Shown: one piece after another, positions 12,101 to 24,740 of the stretch
Layout of the letters: each line of letters starts with the position of its first letter
Position numbering within the stretch: the first letter of the stretch is position 1
Assembly: GCF_029227915.1 (NCBI RefSeq)
Contig: NC_079881.1
Coordinates: 31,783,501-31,847,500, forward strand
Source of the DNA: Hydractinia symbiolongicarpus
Lineage: Eukaryota > Cnidaria > Hydrozoa > Anthoathecata > Hydractiniidae
Direction of reading: 5' to 3'
DNA length: 64,000 bases
Position numbers and translations under genes: made by a program
The notes under the pieces: generated by a model
Seen by the model: the letters and a program-made list of their open reading frames with translations, nothing else
What the model was told of the DNA's origin: nothing
Databases searched by the model: none

Positions 12101-14729
12101 GCGCGCGCTAACGGCTAGGATTGGTCCCACAGTAAAGAATGACTTATTTATCTAAATTTTTGAATGAAGCGCTACACCAGCGTCCAGTGTAATCGCTGTG
12201 TTCCGGTAATCACGTCAAATTAAGAAGAATGTTATTTCTCGGAGACCATTTGTCTCCTTTATCACATTTATCAGGTGACAGTCCAAAGTTAGTTCAATTA
12301 AGTTCCACAATCAATCGTTTCATAGTTAAAAGCGATGCAACCTAGTAATATCAGAAAGATATCCCTAAATACATGTTGGTACGAGTATGTGACCCAACCG
12401 TTGTAACTCAAACGGGCTGACACCATTAGAAAGTCAATGAAATGTAGTTTTTGAAACTGACGCTAATTCTTTGGCGCGCGATAACGGAGGGGATTGATCT
12501 CACAGTAAAGAATGACTTATTTATCTATCTTTTTAAATGAAGCGCTACGACAGCGCCCAGTGTAATCGCTGAGTTCCGGAATCACGTCAAACTAGGAAGA
12601 ATGTTATTTCTTGGAGACCAATTGTCTCCTTTATCACATTTATCAGGTGACAGTCCAAAGTTAGTTCAATTAAGTTCCACAATCAATCGTTTCATAGTTA
12701 AAGGCCATGCAACCTAGTAATATCAGAAAAATATTGGTAAACACATGTTGGTATGAATGGGTGACCCAACCGTTGTAACTCAAAAGGACTGACACCGTTA
12801 AAAAGTCAATGTAATGTAGTTTTTGAAACTGTCGCTATTTCTTCAGCGCGCGATAACGGCTAGGATTGGTCCCGCAGTGAAAAATGACTTTTTTATCCTA
12901 ATTTTTAATTGAAGCGCTCCCACAGCGCCCAGTGTAATCGCTGAGATTCGGCAATCATGTCAAATTAGGAAGAATGTTATTTCTTGGAGTCCAATTGTCT
13001 CATTTTAACATTTATAAGGTCACAGACCATAATCATTTTAATTAAGTCTCACATTCAATCGTTTCACTGTTAAAAGCCATACAACCTAGCAGTACCGGAA
13101 AAACATCGCTAAATACATGTTGGTACAAATATGTGACGCAGCCGTTGTAACTGAAGTGGATTGATACCGTTAGAAAGTCAATGAAATGTAGTTTTTGAAA
13201 CTGTCGCTATTTCTTCAGAGCGCGATAACGGCTAGTATTGGTCCCACAGTAAAGAATGACTTATTTATCTAAATTCTTAAATGAAGCGCTACAACAGCGC
13301 CCAGTGTAATCGCTGAGTTCCGGCAATCATGTCAAATTAAAAAGAATGTTATTTCTTGGAGACCAATTGTCTCATTTTAACATTTATAAGGTCACAGACA
13401 ATAATCCTTTTAATTAAGTCCCACATTCAATCATTTCACTGTTAAAAGTCGTACAACCTAGTAGTACCGAAAAAAATATTGCTAAATACATGTTGGTACG
13501 AATATGTGACGCAACGGTTGTAACTGAAGCGGATTGATACCGTTAGAAAGTCAATGAAATGTAGTTTTTGAAACTGTCGCTATTTCTTCAGCGCGCGATA
13601 GCGGCTAGGATTGGTCCCACAGTAAAGTATGACTCATTTATCTAAATTCTTAAATAAAGCGCTACCACAGCGCCCAGTGTAATCGCTGAGTTCCGGCAAT
13701 CATGTCAAAATAAAAAGAATGTTATTTCTTGGAGTCCACTTGTATCACTTATAACATTTTTAGGGTCACAGTCCATAATCAGTTCAATTAAGTACCACAG
13801 TCAATTCTTTCAATGTTAAAAGCCATACAACCTAGTAATACCGGAAAAATAGCACGAAATACATGTCGGTACGAATATGTAACTCAACCGTTGTAACTCA
13901 AACGGATTGATACTGTTAAAAAGACAAGGAAATGTAGTTTTTGAAGCTGTCGCTATTTCTTCAGCGCGCAATAACAGCTAGGATTGGTCCCACAGTAAAG
14001 AATGACTTATTTATCTAAATTCTTAAATGAAGCGCTACCACAGCGCCCAGTGTAATCGCTGAGTTCCGGCAATCATGTCAAATTGAGAAGAATGTTATTT
14101 CTTGGAGTCCAATTTTCTCATTTATCACATTTATTAGATCACAATCCAAAGTTTGTTCAATTAAGTCCCACAGTCAATCGTTTCATTGCTAAAAGCGATG
14201 CAACCTAGTAAAATCAAAACAAATATCGCTAAATACATGTTGGTACGAATATGTGACCCAACCGTTGTAACTTAAACGGACTGACACCGTTAGAAAGTTA
14301 ATGATATGTAGTTTTCGAAACTGTCTTTCTTTCTTTAGTGCGCGCTAACGGCTAGGATTGGTCCCACAGTAAAAAATGACTTCTTTTAGACTAATTCTTA
14401 AATGAAGCGCTACCACAGCGCCCAGTGTAGTCGCTGAGTTCCGGCCATCACGTCAAATTAAGAAGAATGTTATTTCTTGGAGACCAATTGTCTCATTTTA
14501 ACATTTATAAGGTCACAGACCATAATCATTTTAATTAAGTCCCACATTCAATCGTTTCACTGTTAAAAGCCATACAACCTAGTAGTACCGGAAAAACATC
14601 GCTAAATACATGTTGGTACAAATATGTGACGCAACCGTTGTAACTGAAGTGGATTGATACCGTTAGAAAGTCAATGAAATGTAGTTTTTGAAACTGTCGC
14701 TATTTCTTCAGAGCGCGATAACGGCTAGT
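9108..14729 (+). repeat. Array domain 2: mosaic of domain-1-like monomers
   Basis: Monomers here mix GGAGACCAATTGTCTCC types, CATTTTAACATTTATAAGG types (from about 10,020) and ACCGGAAAAATAGCACG types. The stretch from about 12,576 repeats that from 9,591 (CCGGAATCACGTCAAACTAG) at an offset of 2,985 bp, which is eight monomers plus one base. Segments near 10,530-11,150 and 13,370-14,270 reappear at 27,325-27,945 (offset 16,796) and 27,930-28,830 (offset 14,558). No non-satellite DNA is present. Confidence 0.65.
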
Positions 14730-16594
14730 ATTGGTCCCACAGTAAAGAATGACTTATTTATCTAAATTCTTAAATGAAGCGCTACCACAGCGCCCAGTGT
14801 AATCGCTGAGTTCCGGCAATCATGTCAAATTAAAAAGAATGTTATTTCTTGGAGACCAATTGTCTGCTTTATCCCATTTATCAGGTGACAGTCCAAAGTT
14901 AGTTCAATTAAGTTCCACAATCAATCGTTTCATAGTTAAAAGCGATGCAACCTAGTAATATCAGAAAGATATCCCTAAATACATGTTGGTACGAGTATGT
15001 GACCCAGCCGTTGTAACTCCAACGGGCTGACACCGTTAGAAAGACAATGAAATGTAGTTTCTGAAACAGACGCTATTTCTTTGGCGCGCGATAACGGATA
15101 GGATTGGTCTAACAGTAAAGAATGACTTATTTATCTAACTTTTTAAATGAAGCGCTACCACAGCGCCCAGTGTAATCGCCGAGTTCCGGCAATCCCGTCA
15201 AAATAAGAAGAATGTTATTTCTTGGAGTCCAATTGTCTCATTTTAACATTTATAAGGTCACAGACCATAATCATTTTAATTTATTCCCACATTCAATCAT
15301 TTCACTGTTAAAAGTCGTACAACCTGGTAGTACCGAAAAAAATATTGCTAAATACATGTTGGTACGAATATGTGACGCAGCCTTTGTAACTGAAGCGGAT
15401 TGATACCGTTAGAAAGTCAATGAAATGTAGTTTTTGAAACTGTCGCTATTTCTTCAGCGCGCGATAACGGCTAGGATTGGTCCCACAGTAAAGAATGACT
15501 TATTTATCTAAATTCTTAAATGAAGCGCTACCACAGCGCCCAGTGTAATCGCTGAGTTCCGGCAATCATGTCAAATTGAGAAGAATGTTATTTCTTGGAG
15601 TCCAATTTTCTCATTTATCACATTTATTAGATCACAATCCAAAGTTTGTTCAATTAAGTCCCACAGTCAATCGTTTCATTGCTAAAAGCGATGCAACCTA
15701 GTAATACCGGAAAAATAGCACGAAATACATGTCGGTACGAATATGTAACTCAACCGTTGTAACTCAAACGGATTGATACTGTTAAAAAGACAAGGAAATG
15801 TAGTTTTTGAAGCTGTCGCTATTTCTTCAGCGCGCAATAACAGCTAGGATTGGTCCCACAGTAAAGAATGACTTATTTATCTAAATTCTTAAATGAAGCG
15901 CTACCACAGCGCCCAGTGTAATCGCTGAGTTCCGGCAATCATGTCAAATTGAGAAGAATGTTATTTCTTGGAGTCCAATTTTCTCATTTATCACATTTAT
16001 TAGATCACAATCCAAAGTTTGTTCAATTAAGTCCCACATTCAATCGTTTCATTGCTAAAAGCGATGCAACCTAGTAATATCAAAAAGATATCCCTAAATA
16101 CATGTTGGTACGAGTATGTGACCCAACCGTTGTAACTCAAACGGGCTGACACCGTTAGAAAGTCAATGAAATGTAGTTTTTGAAACTGTCGCTATTTCTT
16201 TAGCGCGCAATAACGGATAGGATTGGTCCCACAGTAAAGAATGACTAATTTATCTCAATTTTTAAATGAAGCGCTACCACAGCGCCCAGTGTAATCGCTG
16301 GGTTCCGGCAATCATGTCAAAATAAAAAGAATGTTATTTCTTGGAGTCCACCTTTCTCACTTATAACATTTTTAAGGTCACAGTCCATAATCAGTTCAAT
16401 TAAGTACCACAGTCAATTGTTTCACTGTTAAAAGCCATACAACCTATTAATACCGGAAAAATAGCACGAAATACATGTTGGTACGAATATGTAACTCAAC
16501 CGTTGTAACTCAAACGCATTGATACTGTTAGAAAGACAATGAAATGTAGTTCTTGAAGCTGTCACTATTTCTTCAGCGCGCAATAACGGCTAGG
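14730..16594 (+). repeat. Pentamer higher-order unit, copy 1 (1,865 bp)
   Basis: Five monomers whose sequence returns 1,865 bp downstream, exactly 5 x 373. It includes a distinctive monomer with TTTAATTTATTCCCACATTC and CCTGGTAGTACCG (around 15,270-15,330) and one with TTTCTGAAACAGACGC (15,058). The left boundary is the change from CTAGTATTGG to CTAGGATTGG at 14,729. Confidence 0.85.
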
Positions 16595-18562
16595 ATTGGT
16601 CCCACAGTAAAGAATGACTTATTTATCTAAATTCTTAAATGAAGCGCTACCACAGCGCCCAGTGTAATCGCTGAGTTCCGGCAATCATGTCAAATTAAAA
16701 AGAATGTTATTTCTTGGAGACCAATTGTCTGCTTTATCACATTTATCAGGTGACAGTCCAAAGTTAGTTCAATTAAGTTCCACAACCAATCGTTTCATAG
16801 TTAAAAGCGATGCAACCTAGTAATATCAGAAAGATATCCCTAAATACATGTTGGTACGAGTATGTGACCCAGCCGTTGTAACTCCAACGGGCTGACACCG
16901 TTAGAAAGACAATGAAATGTAGTTTCTGAAACAGACGCTATTTCTTTGGCGCGCGATAACGGATAGGATTGGTCTAACAGTAAAGAATGACTTATTTATC
17001 TAACTTTTTAAATGAAGCGCTACCACAGCGCCCAGTGTAATCGCCGAGTTCCGGCAATCCCGTCAAAATAAGAAGAATGTTATTTCTTGGAGTCCAATTG
17101 TCTCATTTTAACATTTATAAGGTCACAGACCATAATCATTTTAATTTATTCCCACATTCAATCATTTCACTGTTAAAAGTCGTACAACCTGGTAGTACCG
17201 AAAAAAATATTGCTAAATACATGTTGGTACGAATATGTGACGCAGCCTTTGTAACTGAAGCGGATTGATACCGTTAGAAAGTCAATGAAATGTAGTTTTT
17301 GAAACAGTCGCTATTTCTTCAGCGCGCGATAACGGCTAGGATTGGTCCCACAGTAAAGAATGACTTATTTATCTAAATTCTTAAATGAAGCGCTACCACA
17401 GCGCCCAGTGTAATCGCTGAGTTCCGGCAATCATGTCAAATTGAGAAGAATGTTATTTCTTGGAGTCCAATTTTCTCATTTATCACATTTATTAGATCAC
17501 AATCCAAAGTTTGTTCAATTAAGTCCCACAGTCAATCGTTTCATTGCTAAAAGCGATGCAACCTAGTAATACCGGAAAAATAGCACGAAATACATGTCGG
17601 TACGAATATTTAACTCAACCGTTGTAACTCAAACGGATTGATACTGTTAAAAAGACAAGGAAATGTAGTTTTTGAAGCTGTCGCTATTTCTTCAGCGCGC
17701 AATAACAGCTAGGATTGGTCCCACAGTAAAGAATGACTTATTTATCTAAATTCTTAAATGAAGCGCTACCACAGCGCCCAGTGTAATCGCTGAGTTCCGG
17801 CAATCATGTCAAATTGAGAAGAATGTTATTTCTTGGAGTCCAATTTTCTCATTTATCACATTTATTAGATCACAATCCAAAGTTTGTTCAATTAAGTCCC
17901 ACAGTCAATCGTTTCATTGCTAAAAGCGATGCAACCTAGTAATATCAAAAAGATATCCCTAAATACATGTTGGTACGAGTATGTGACCCAACCGTTGTAA
18001 CTCAAACGGGCTGACACCGTTAGAAAGTCAATGAAATGTAGTTTTTGAAACTGTCGCTATTTCTTTAGCGCGCAATAACGGATAGGATTGGTCCCACAGT
18101 AAAGAATGACTAATTTATCTCAATTTTTAAATGAAGCGCTACCACAGCGCCCAGTGTAATCGCTGGGTTCCGGCAATCATGTCAAAATAAAAAGAATGTT
18201 ATTTCTTGGAGTCCACCTTTCTCACTTATAACATTTTTAAGGTCACAGTCCATAATCAGTTCAATTAAGTACTACAGTCAATTGTTTCACTGTTAAAAGC
18301 CATACAACCTATTAATACCGGAAAAATAGCACGAAATACATGTTGGTACGAATATGTAACTCAACCGTTGTAACTCAAACGCATTGATACTGTTAGAAAG
18401 ACAATGAAATGTAGTTCTTGAAGCTGTCACTATTTCTTCAGCGCGCAATAACGGCTAGGATTGGTCCCACAGTAAAGAATGACTTATTTATCTAAATTCT
18501 TAAATGAAACGCTACCACAGCGCCCAGTGTAATCGCTGAGTTCCGGCAATCATGTCAAATTA
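16595..18562 (+). repeat. Pentamer higher-order unit, copy 2
   Basis: This follows copy 1 directly and matches it to about 18,562, slightly past one unit length. I found about half a dozen substitutions: ATCCCATT to ATCACATT, CAATCAATC to CAACCAATC, CTGTCGC to CAGTCGC, ATATGTAAC to ATATTTAAC, CCCACATTC to CCCACAGTC, and GTACCAC to GTACTAC. That suggests better than 99% identity, hence a fairly recent tandem duplication. Confidence 0.85.
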
Positions 18563-19189
18563 CAAAGAATGTTTTTTCTTGGAGTCCACTTGTCTCACTT
18601 ATACCATTTATAAGGTCACAGTCCAAAATCAGTTCAATTTAGTCCCACAGTCAATCGTTTCACTGTCAAAAGCGATGCAACCTAGTAATATGAGAAAAAT
18701 GTCGCTAAATACAAGTTGGTACGAATATGTGACGCAACCGTTGTAACTGAAGCGGATTGATACCGTTAGAAAGTCAATAAAATGTAGTTTTTGAAACTGT
18801 CGCTGTTTCTTCAGCGCGCGATAACGGCTAGGAATGGTCCCACAGTAAAAAATGACTTATTAATCAAACTTTCTGAATGAAGCGCTACCACAGCGCCCAG
18901 TGTAATCGCTGAGTTCCGGAAATCCCGTCAAATTAAGAAGAATGTTATTTCTTGGAGTCCAATTGTCTCATTTATCACATTTATCAGGTCACAGTCCAAA
19001 GTTAATTCAATTAAGTCCCACAGTCCTTCGTTTCATTGTTAAAAGCGATGCAACCTAGTAATATCAGAAAAATACCGCTAAATACATGTTGGTACGAGTA
19101 TGTGACCCAAACGTCTCAAACGGACTGACACCGTTAGAAAGTCAATGAAATGTAGTTTATGAAACTGTCGATAGTTCTTCACCGCGCGA

Positions 19190-21540
19190 TAACGGCTAGG
19201 AGTGGTCCCACAGTGAAGAATGACTAATTTATCTAAATTTTTAAATGAAGCGCTACCACAGCGCCCAGTGTAATCGCTGAGTTCCGGAAATCCCGTCAAA
19301 TTAATAAGATTGTTATTTCTTGTAGTTCAATTGTCTCCTTTATTACATTTATCAGGTAACAGTCCAAAGTTAGTTCAATTAAATTCCACACTCAATCGTT
19401 TCATAGTTAAAAGCGATGCAACCTAGTAATATCAGAAAGATATCCCTAAATACATGTTGGTACGAGTATGTGACCCAACCATGGTAACTCAAACGGCCTG
19501 ACACCGTTAGAAAGTCAATGAAATGTTGTTTTTGAAACTGTCGCTATTTCTTTAGCGCGCGATAACGGATAGGATTGGTCCCACAGTAAAGAATGACAAA
19601 TTTATCTAAATTTTTAAATGAAGCGCTACCACAGCGACAAGTGTAATCGCTGAGTTCCGGTAATCCCGTCAAATTAAGAAGAATGTCATTTCTTAGTGTC
19701 CAATTGTCTCACTTATCACATTTATCAAGTCACAGCGCAAAGTTAGTTCAATTAAGTCCCACAGTCAATCGTTTCATTGTTAAAAGCGATGCAGCCTAGT
19801 AATATCAGAAAAATATCGCTAAAAACATGTTGGTACGAATAGGTGACCCAACCGTTGTAACTCAAAGAGACTGACACCGTTAGAAAGTCAATGAAATGTT
19901 GTTTTTGAAACTGTCGCTATTTTTTTAGCGCGCGATAACGGATAGGATTGGTCCCACAGTAAAGAATGACTAATTTATCTAAATTTTTAAATGAAGCGCT
20001 ACCACAGCGCCCAGTGTAATCGCTGAGTTCCGGAAATCCCGTCAAATTAATAAGATTGTTATTTCTTGTAGTTCAATTGTCTCCTTTATTACATTTATCA
20101 GGTAACAGTCCAAAGTTAGTTCAATTAAATTCCACAATCAATCGTTTCATAGTTAAAAGCGATGCAACCTAGTAATATCAGAAAGATATCCCTAAATACA
20201 TGTTGGTACGAGTATGTGACCCAACCGTAGTAACTCAAACGGCCTGACACCGTTAAAAAGTCAATGAAATGTTGTTTTTGAAACTGTCGCTATTTCTTTA
20301 GCGCGCGATAACGGATAGGATTGGTCCCACAGTAAAGAATGACAAATTTATCTAAATTTTTAAATGAAGCGCTACCACAGCGACAAGTGTAATCGCTGAG
20401 TTCCGGTAGTCCCGTCAAATTAAGAAGAATGTTATTTCTTAGTGTCCAATTGTCTCACTTATCACATTTATCAGGTCACAGCGCAAAGTTAGTTCAATTA
20501 AGTCCCACAGTCAATCGTTTCATTGTTAAAAGCGATGCAGCCTAGTAATATCAGAAAAATATCGCTAAAAACATGTTGGTACGAATAGGTGACCCAACCG
20601 TTGTAACTCAAAGAGACCGACACCGTTAGAAAGTCAATGAAATGTTGTTTTTGAAACTGTCGCTATTTCTTTAGCGCACGATAACGGATAGGATTGGTCC
20701 CACAGTAAAGAATGACTAATTTATCTAAATTTTTAAATGAAGCGCTACCACAGCGACAAGTGTAATCGCTGAGTTCCGGTAATCCCGTCAAATTAAGAAG
20801 AATGTTATTTCTTAGTGTCCAATTGTCTCACTTATCACATTTATCAGGTCACAGCGCAAAGTTAGTTCAATTAAGTCCCACAGTCAATCGTTTCATTGTT
20901 AAAAGCGATGCAGCCTAGTAATATCAGAAAAATATCGCTAAAAACATGTTGGTACGAATAGGTGACCCAACCGTTGTAACTCAAAGAGACTGACACCGTT
21001 AGAAAGTCAATGAAATGTTGTTTTTGAAACTGTCGCTATTTCTTTAGCGCGCGATAACGGATAGGATTGGTCCCACAGTAAAGAATGACTAATTTATCTA
21101 AATTTTTAAATAAAGCGCTACCACAGCGCCCAGTGTAATCGCTGAGTTCCGGAAATCCCGTCAAATTAATAAGAATGTTATTTCTTGTAGTTCAATTGTC
21201 TCCTTTATTACATTTATCAGGTAACAGTCCAAAGTTAGTTCAATTAAATTCCACAATCAATCGTTTCATAGTTAAAAGCGATGCAACCTAGTAATATCAG
21301 AAAGATATCCCTAAATACATGTTGGTACGAGTATGTGACCCAACCGTAGTAACTCAAACGGCCTGACACCGTTAGAAAGTCAATGAAATGTTGTTTTTGA
21401 AACTGTCGCTATTTCTTTAGCGCGCGATAACGGATAGGATTGGTCCCACAGTAAAGAATGACAAATTTATCTAAATTTTTAAATGAAGCGCTACCACAGC
21501 GACAAGTGTAATCGCTGAGTTCCGGTAATCCTGTCAAATT
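19190..21540 (+). repeat. Alternating A/B dimer block
   Basis: Type A (TTAATAAGA, TTGTAGTTCAATTG, CAGGTAACAGTCC) occurs with TTAATAAG at 19,301, 20,047 and 21,166. Type B (CTTAGTGTCCAATTG, TCACAGCGCAAAG, GACAAGTGTAATC) occurs with AGTGTCC at 19,695, 20,441 and 20,814. The order is A-B-A-B-B-A, with exact 746-bp dimer steps and one extra B (373 bp). The repeated dimers are nearly identical. Confidence 0.85.
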
Positions 21541-22994
21541 AAGAAGAATGTTATTTCTTGGAGTCCAATTGTCTCATTTATCACATTTATCAGGTCACAG
21601 TCCAAATTTAATACAATTAAGTCCCACAGTCCTTCGTTTCATTGTTAAAAGCGATGCAACCTAGTAATATCAGAAAAATACCGCTAAATACATGTTGGTA
21701 CGAGTATGTGACCCAAACGTTGTAACTCAAACGGACTGACACCGTTGGAAAGTCAATGAAATGTAGTTTATGAAACTGTCGATAGTTCTTCACTGCGCGA
21801 TAACGGCTAGGAGTTGTCCCACAGTAAAGAATGACTTATTTATCTAAATTTTTAAATGAAGCGCTACCACAGCGCCCAGTGTAATCGCTGAGTTCCGGCA
21901 ATCATGTCAAATTGAGAAGAATGTTATTTCTTGGAGTCTAATTTTCTCATTTATCACATTTATTAGGTCACAGTCCAAAGTTAGTTCAATTAAGTCCCGC
22001 AGGCAATCGTTTCATAGTTAAAAGCGATGCAACCTAGTAATATCAGAAAAATATCGCTAAATACATGTTGGTACGAGTATGTGACCCAACTGTTGTAACT
22101 CAAACGGACTGACACCGTTAGAAAGTCAATGAAATGTAGTTTTTGAAACTGTTGCTATTTTTTCAGCGCGCGTTAACGGCTAGGATTGGTCCCATAGTAA
22201 AAAAATGACTTTCTTTAGCTTAATTCTTAAATGAAGCGCTACCACAGCGCCCAGTGTAATCGCTGAAGTTCGGCAATCATGTCAAATTAAGAAGAAAGTT
22301 ATTTTTTGAAGTCCAATTGTCTCATTTATCACATTTATCAGGTCACAGTCCAAGGTTAGTTCAATTAAGTCCCACAGTCATTCGTTTCATTGTTAAAAGC
22401 GATGCAACCTAGTAATATCAAAAAAAATGTCGCTAAATACATGTTGGTACGAATATGTGACCCAACCGTTGTAACTCAAACGGACTCACACCGTTAGTAA
22501 GTCAATGAGATATAGTTTTTGAAACTGCCGATATTTCTTCAGCGCGCGATAACGGATAGGATTGGTCCCACTGTAAAGAATGACTTATTTATCTAAATTT
22601 TTGAATGAAGCGCTACACCAGCATCCAGTGTAATCGCTGTGTTCTGGAAATCACGTCAAATTAAGAAGAATGTTATTTCGTGGAGTCCAATTGTCTCATT
22701 TATCACATTTATCAGGTCACAGTCCAAAGTTGGTTCAATTAAGTCCCACAGTCATTCGTTTTATTGTTAAAAGCGATGCAACCTAGTAATATCAAAACCA
22801 ATATCGCTAAATACATGTTGGTACGAATATGTGACCCAACCGTTGTAACTCAAACGGACTGACACCGTTAGAAAGTCAATGAAATGTAGTTTATGAAACT
22901 GCTGATATTTCTTCAGCGCGCGATAACGGCTAGGATTGGTCTCACAGTAAAGAATGACTTATTTATCTAAATTTTTAAATGAAGCGTTACCACA

Positions 22995-24258
22995 GCGCCC
23001 AGTGTAATCGCTGAAGTCCGGCAATCCCGTCTAATTAAGAAGAATGTTATTTCTTAGAGTCCAAATGTCTCATTTATCACATTTATCAGGTCACAGTCCA
23101 AGGTTAGTTCAATTAAGTCCCACAGTCATTCGTTTCATTGTTAAAATCTATGCAACCTAGTAATATCAAAAAAAATGTCGCTAAATACATGTTGGTACGA
23201 ATATGTGACCCAACCGATCTAACTCAAACGGACTGACACCGTTAGAAAGTCACTGAAATGTAGTTTTTGAAACTGTCGATATTTCTTCGGCGCGCGATAA
23301 CGGATAGGTTTGGTCTCACAGTAAAGAATGACTTATTTATCTAAATTTTTGAATGAAGCGCTACACCAGCATCCAGTGTAATCGCTGTGTTCCGGAAATC
23401 ACGTCAAATTAAGAAGAATGTTATTTCGTGGAGTCCAATTGTCTCATTTATCACATTTATCAGGTCACAGTCCAAAGTTGGTTCAATTAAGTCCCACAGT
23501 CATTCGTTTTATTGTTAAAAGCGATGCAACCTAGTAATATCAAAACAAATATCGCTAAATACAAGTTGGTACGAATATGTGACCCAACCGTTGTAACTCA
23601 AACGGACTGACACCGTTAGAAAGTCAATGAAATGTAGTTTATGAAACTGCTGATATTTCTTCAGCGCACGATAACGGCTAGGATTGGTCTCACAGTAAAG
23701 AATGACTTATTTATCTAAATTTTTAAATGAAGCGCCACCACAGCGCCCAGTGTAATCGCTGAAGTCCGGCAATCATGTCAAATTAAGAAGAATGTTATTT
23801 GTTGGAGTCCAGTTGGCTCACTTATAGCATTTATAAGGTCACAGTCAAAAATCAGTTCAATTTAGTCCCACAGTCAATCGTTTCACTGTTAAAATCGATG
23901 CAACCTAGTAATATGAAAAAAACATCGCTAAATACATGTTGGTACGATTATGTAACCCAACCGTTGAAACTCAAACGGACTGACATCGTTAGAAAGTCAG
24001 TGAAAGGTAGCATTTGAAACTGTCTCTATTTCTTTAGCGCGCGCTAACGACTAGGATTGGTCCCACAGTAAAAAAAAGACTTTTTTTAGCCTAATTTTTA
24101 AATGAAGCGGCACCACAGCGCCCAGTGTAATCGCTGAAGTCCGGCAATCCCGTCTAATTAAGAAGAATGTTATTTCTTAGAGTCCAATTGTCTCATTTAT
24201 CACATTTATCAGGTCACAGTCCAAGGTTAGTTCAATTAAGTCCCACAGTCAATCGTTT
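22995..24258 (+). repeat. Long duplicated block, copy 1 (partner at 32,705-33,968)
   Basis: About 1.26 kb of domain 3 recurs 9,710 bp downstream, which is 26 monomers plus 12 bp. Shared private variants include CTGAAGTCCGG, TTAAAATCTATGC, CCGATCTAACTC, CTTCGGCGCGCG, CATCCAGTGTAATCGCTGTG, AGTCCAGTTGGCTC and GTGAAAGGTAGCATTTG. Differences are few. The match ends near 24,258 (CGTTTCTTTG against CGTTTCATTG). Confidence 0.85.
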
Positions 24259-24410
24259 CTTTGTTAAAAGCAATGCAACCTAGTAATATCAGAAAAATAT
24301 CGCTAAATACATGTTGGTACGAACAGGTGGCCCAACCTTTGTAACTCAAACGGACTGACACCGTTAGAAAGTTAATGAAATGTAGTTTTTGAAACTGTCG
24401 CTATTTCTTC

Positions 24411-24425
24411 AGCGCGCGATAACGG
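24411..24425 (+). other. GC-rich box of the monomer (AGCGCGCGATAACGG)
   Basis: Three consecutive CpGs are followed by TAACGG. The box is present in nearly every monomer. Variants seen are CGCGCGCTAACGG (S-type monomers, e.g. 746), ACGCGCAATAACGG (domain at 36-43 kb), GAGCGCGATAACGG (10.2, 13.2, 14.7 kb) and the shortened CACCGCCCTAACGG (46.4, 50.1, 57.1, 58.6 kb). TAACGG fits the Myb core YAAC(G/T)G. Binding is untested. Confidence 0.75.
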
Positions 24426-24479
24426 CTAGGATTGTTCCCACAATAAAAAAAGACTTATTAATCTAAATTTTTAAATGAA

Positions 24480-24494
24480 GCGCTACCACAGCGC
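24480..24494 (+). repeat. Conserved short hairpin GCGCT-ACCAC-AGCGC
   Basis: A 5-bp GC-rich stem with a 5-nt loop lies in an A/T-rich surround and occurs in almost every monomer. Many variants fall in the loop (ACGAC, ACAAC, ATCAC, CCCAC) or keep pairing as a G-T wobble (AGCGCTACCACGGCGC at 37.2, 37.9 and 43.5 kb). Others break the stem (AAGCGATACCACAGCGC at 45.4 kb and in the 54-63 kb unit). The stem is short, so extrusion in DNA is uncertain; it could equally be a protein site. Confidence 0.7.
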
Positions 24495-24566
24495 TCAGTG
24501 TAATCGCAGAGTTCCGGCAATCATGTCAAATTAAGAAGAATGTTATTTCTTGGAGTCCAATTGTCT

Positions 24567-24584
24567 CATTTATCACATTTATCA
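24567..24584 (+). repeat. 9-bp tandem duplication CATTTATCA x2 inside the monomer
   Basis: Two adjacent exact copies of CATTTATCA lie in the most variable part of the unit. Many monomers have diverged from this, for example CATTTATAACATTTTCA in 1-9 kb, CATTTTAACATTTATAA at 10-15 kb and CATTTATCACTCTTATTA at 36-43 kb. The segment therefore works as a subfamily marker. Confidence 0.8.
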
Positions 24585-24686
24585 GGTCACAGTGCAAGGT
24601 TAGTTCAATTAAATCCTACAGTCATTCGTTTCATTGTTAAAATCGATGCAACCTAGTAATATCAACAAAAATGTCGCTAAACACAT

Positions 24687-24710
24687 GTTGGTACGAATAT
24701 GTGACCCAAC
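24687..24710 (+). repeat. Inverted repeat GTTGG ... CCAAC, 14-bp spacer
   Basis: GTTGG (24,687-24,691) and CCAAC (24,706-24,710) flank TACGAATATGTGAC. Both arms are kept in most monomers. The spacer varies more, with TACGAATAGGTGAC, TACGAGTATGTGAC and TACAAATATGTGAC all frequent. The right arm overlaps the first CCGTT core by one base. Confidence 0.7.
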
Positions 24711-24740
24711 CGTTGTAACTCAAACGGACTGACACCGTTA
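24710..24740 (+). other. Cluster of CCGTT/AACGG cores resembling Myb sites
   Basis: CCGTTG (24,710-24,715), AAACGG (24,722-24,727) and CCGTTA (24,735-24,740) sit within 31 bp, in alternating orientation. A further TAACGG lies in each GC box. CAACGG and TAACGG match YAAC(G/T)G, the core bound by Myb-type DNA-binding domains; AAACGG does not match at the Y position. The third site is lost in the 36-43 kb subfamily, where CACCGTTAGAAAG reads CAACGCTACAAAG. The sequence match is direct; a binding role is inference. Confidence 0.55.

Noticed and set aside
15212-15403. Identical 63-codon frame at 15,212 and 17,077
   Set aside because: The identity is explained by the pentamer duplication (offset 1,865 bp). 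The frame has no recognisable features.
22731-22748. Pol III B-box-like GGTTCAATTAAGTCC suggesting a tRNA- or SINE-derived unit
   Set aside because: Most monomers read TAGTTCAATTAAG, which loses the match. There is no A box at the right spacing, no cloverleaf, and no 3' tail typical of SINEs.
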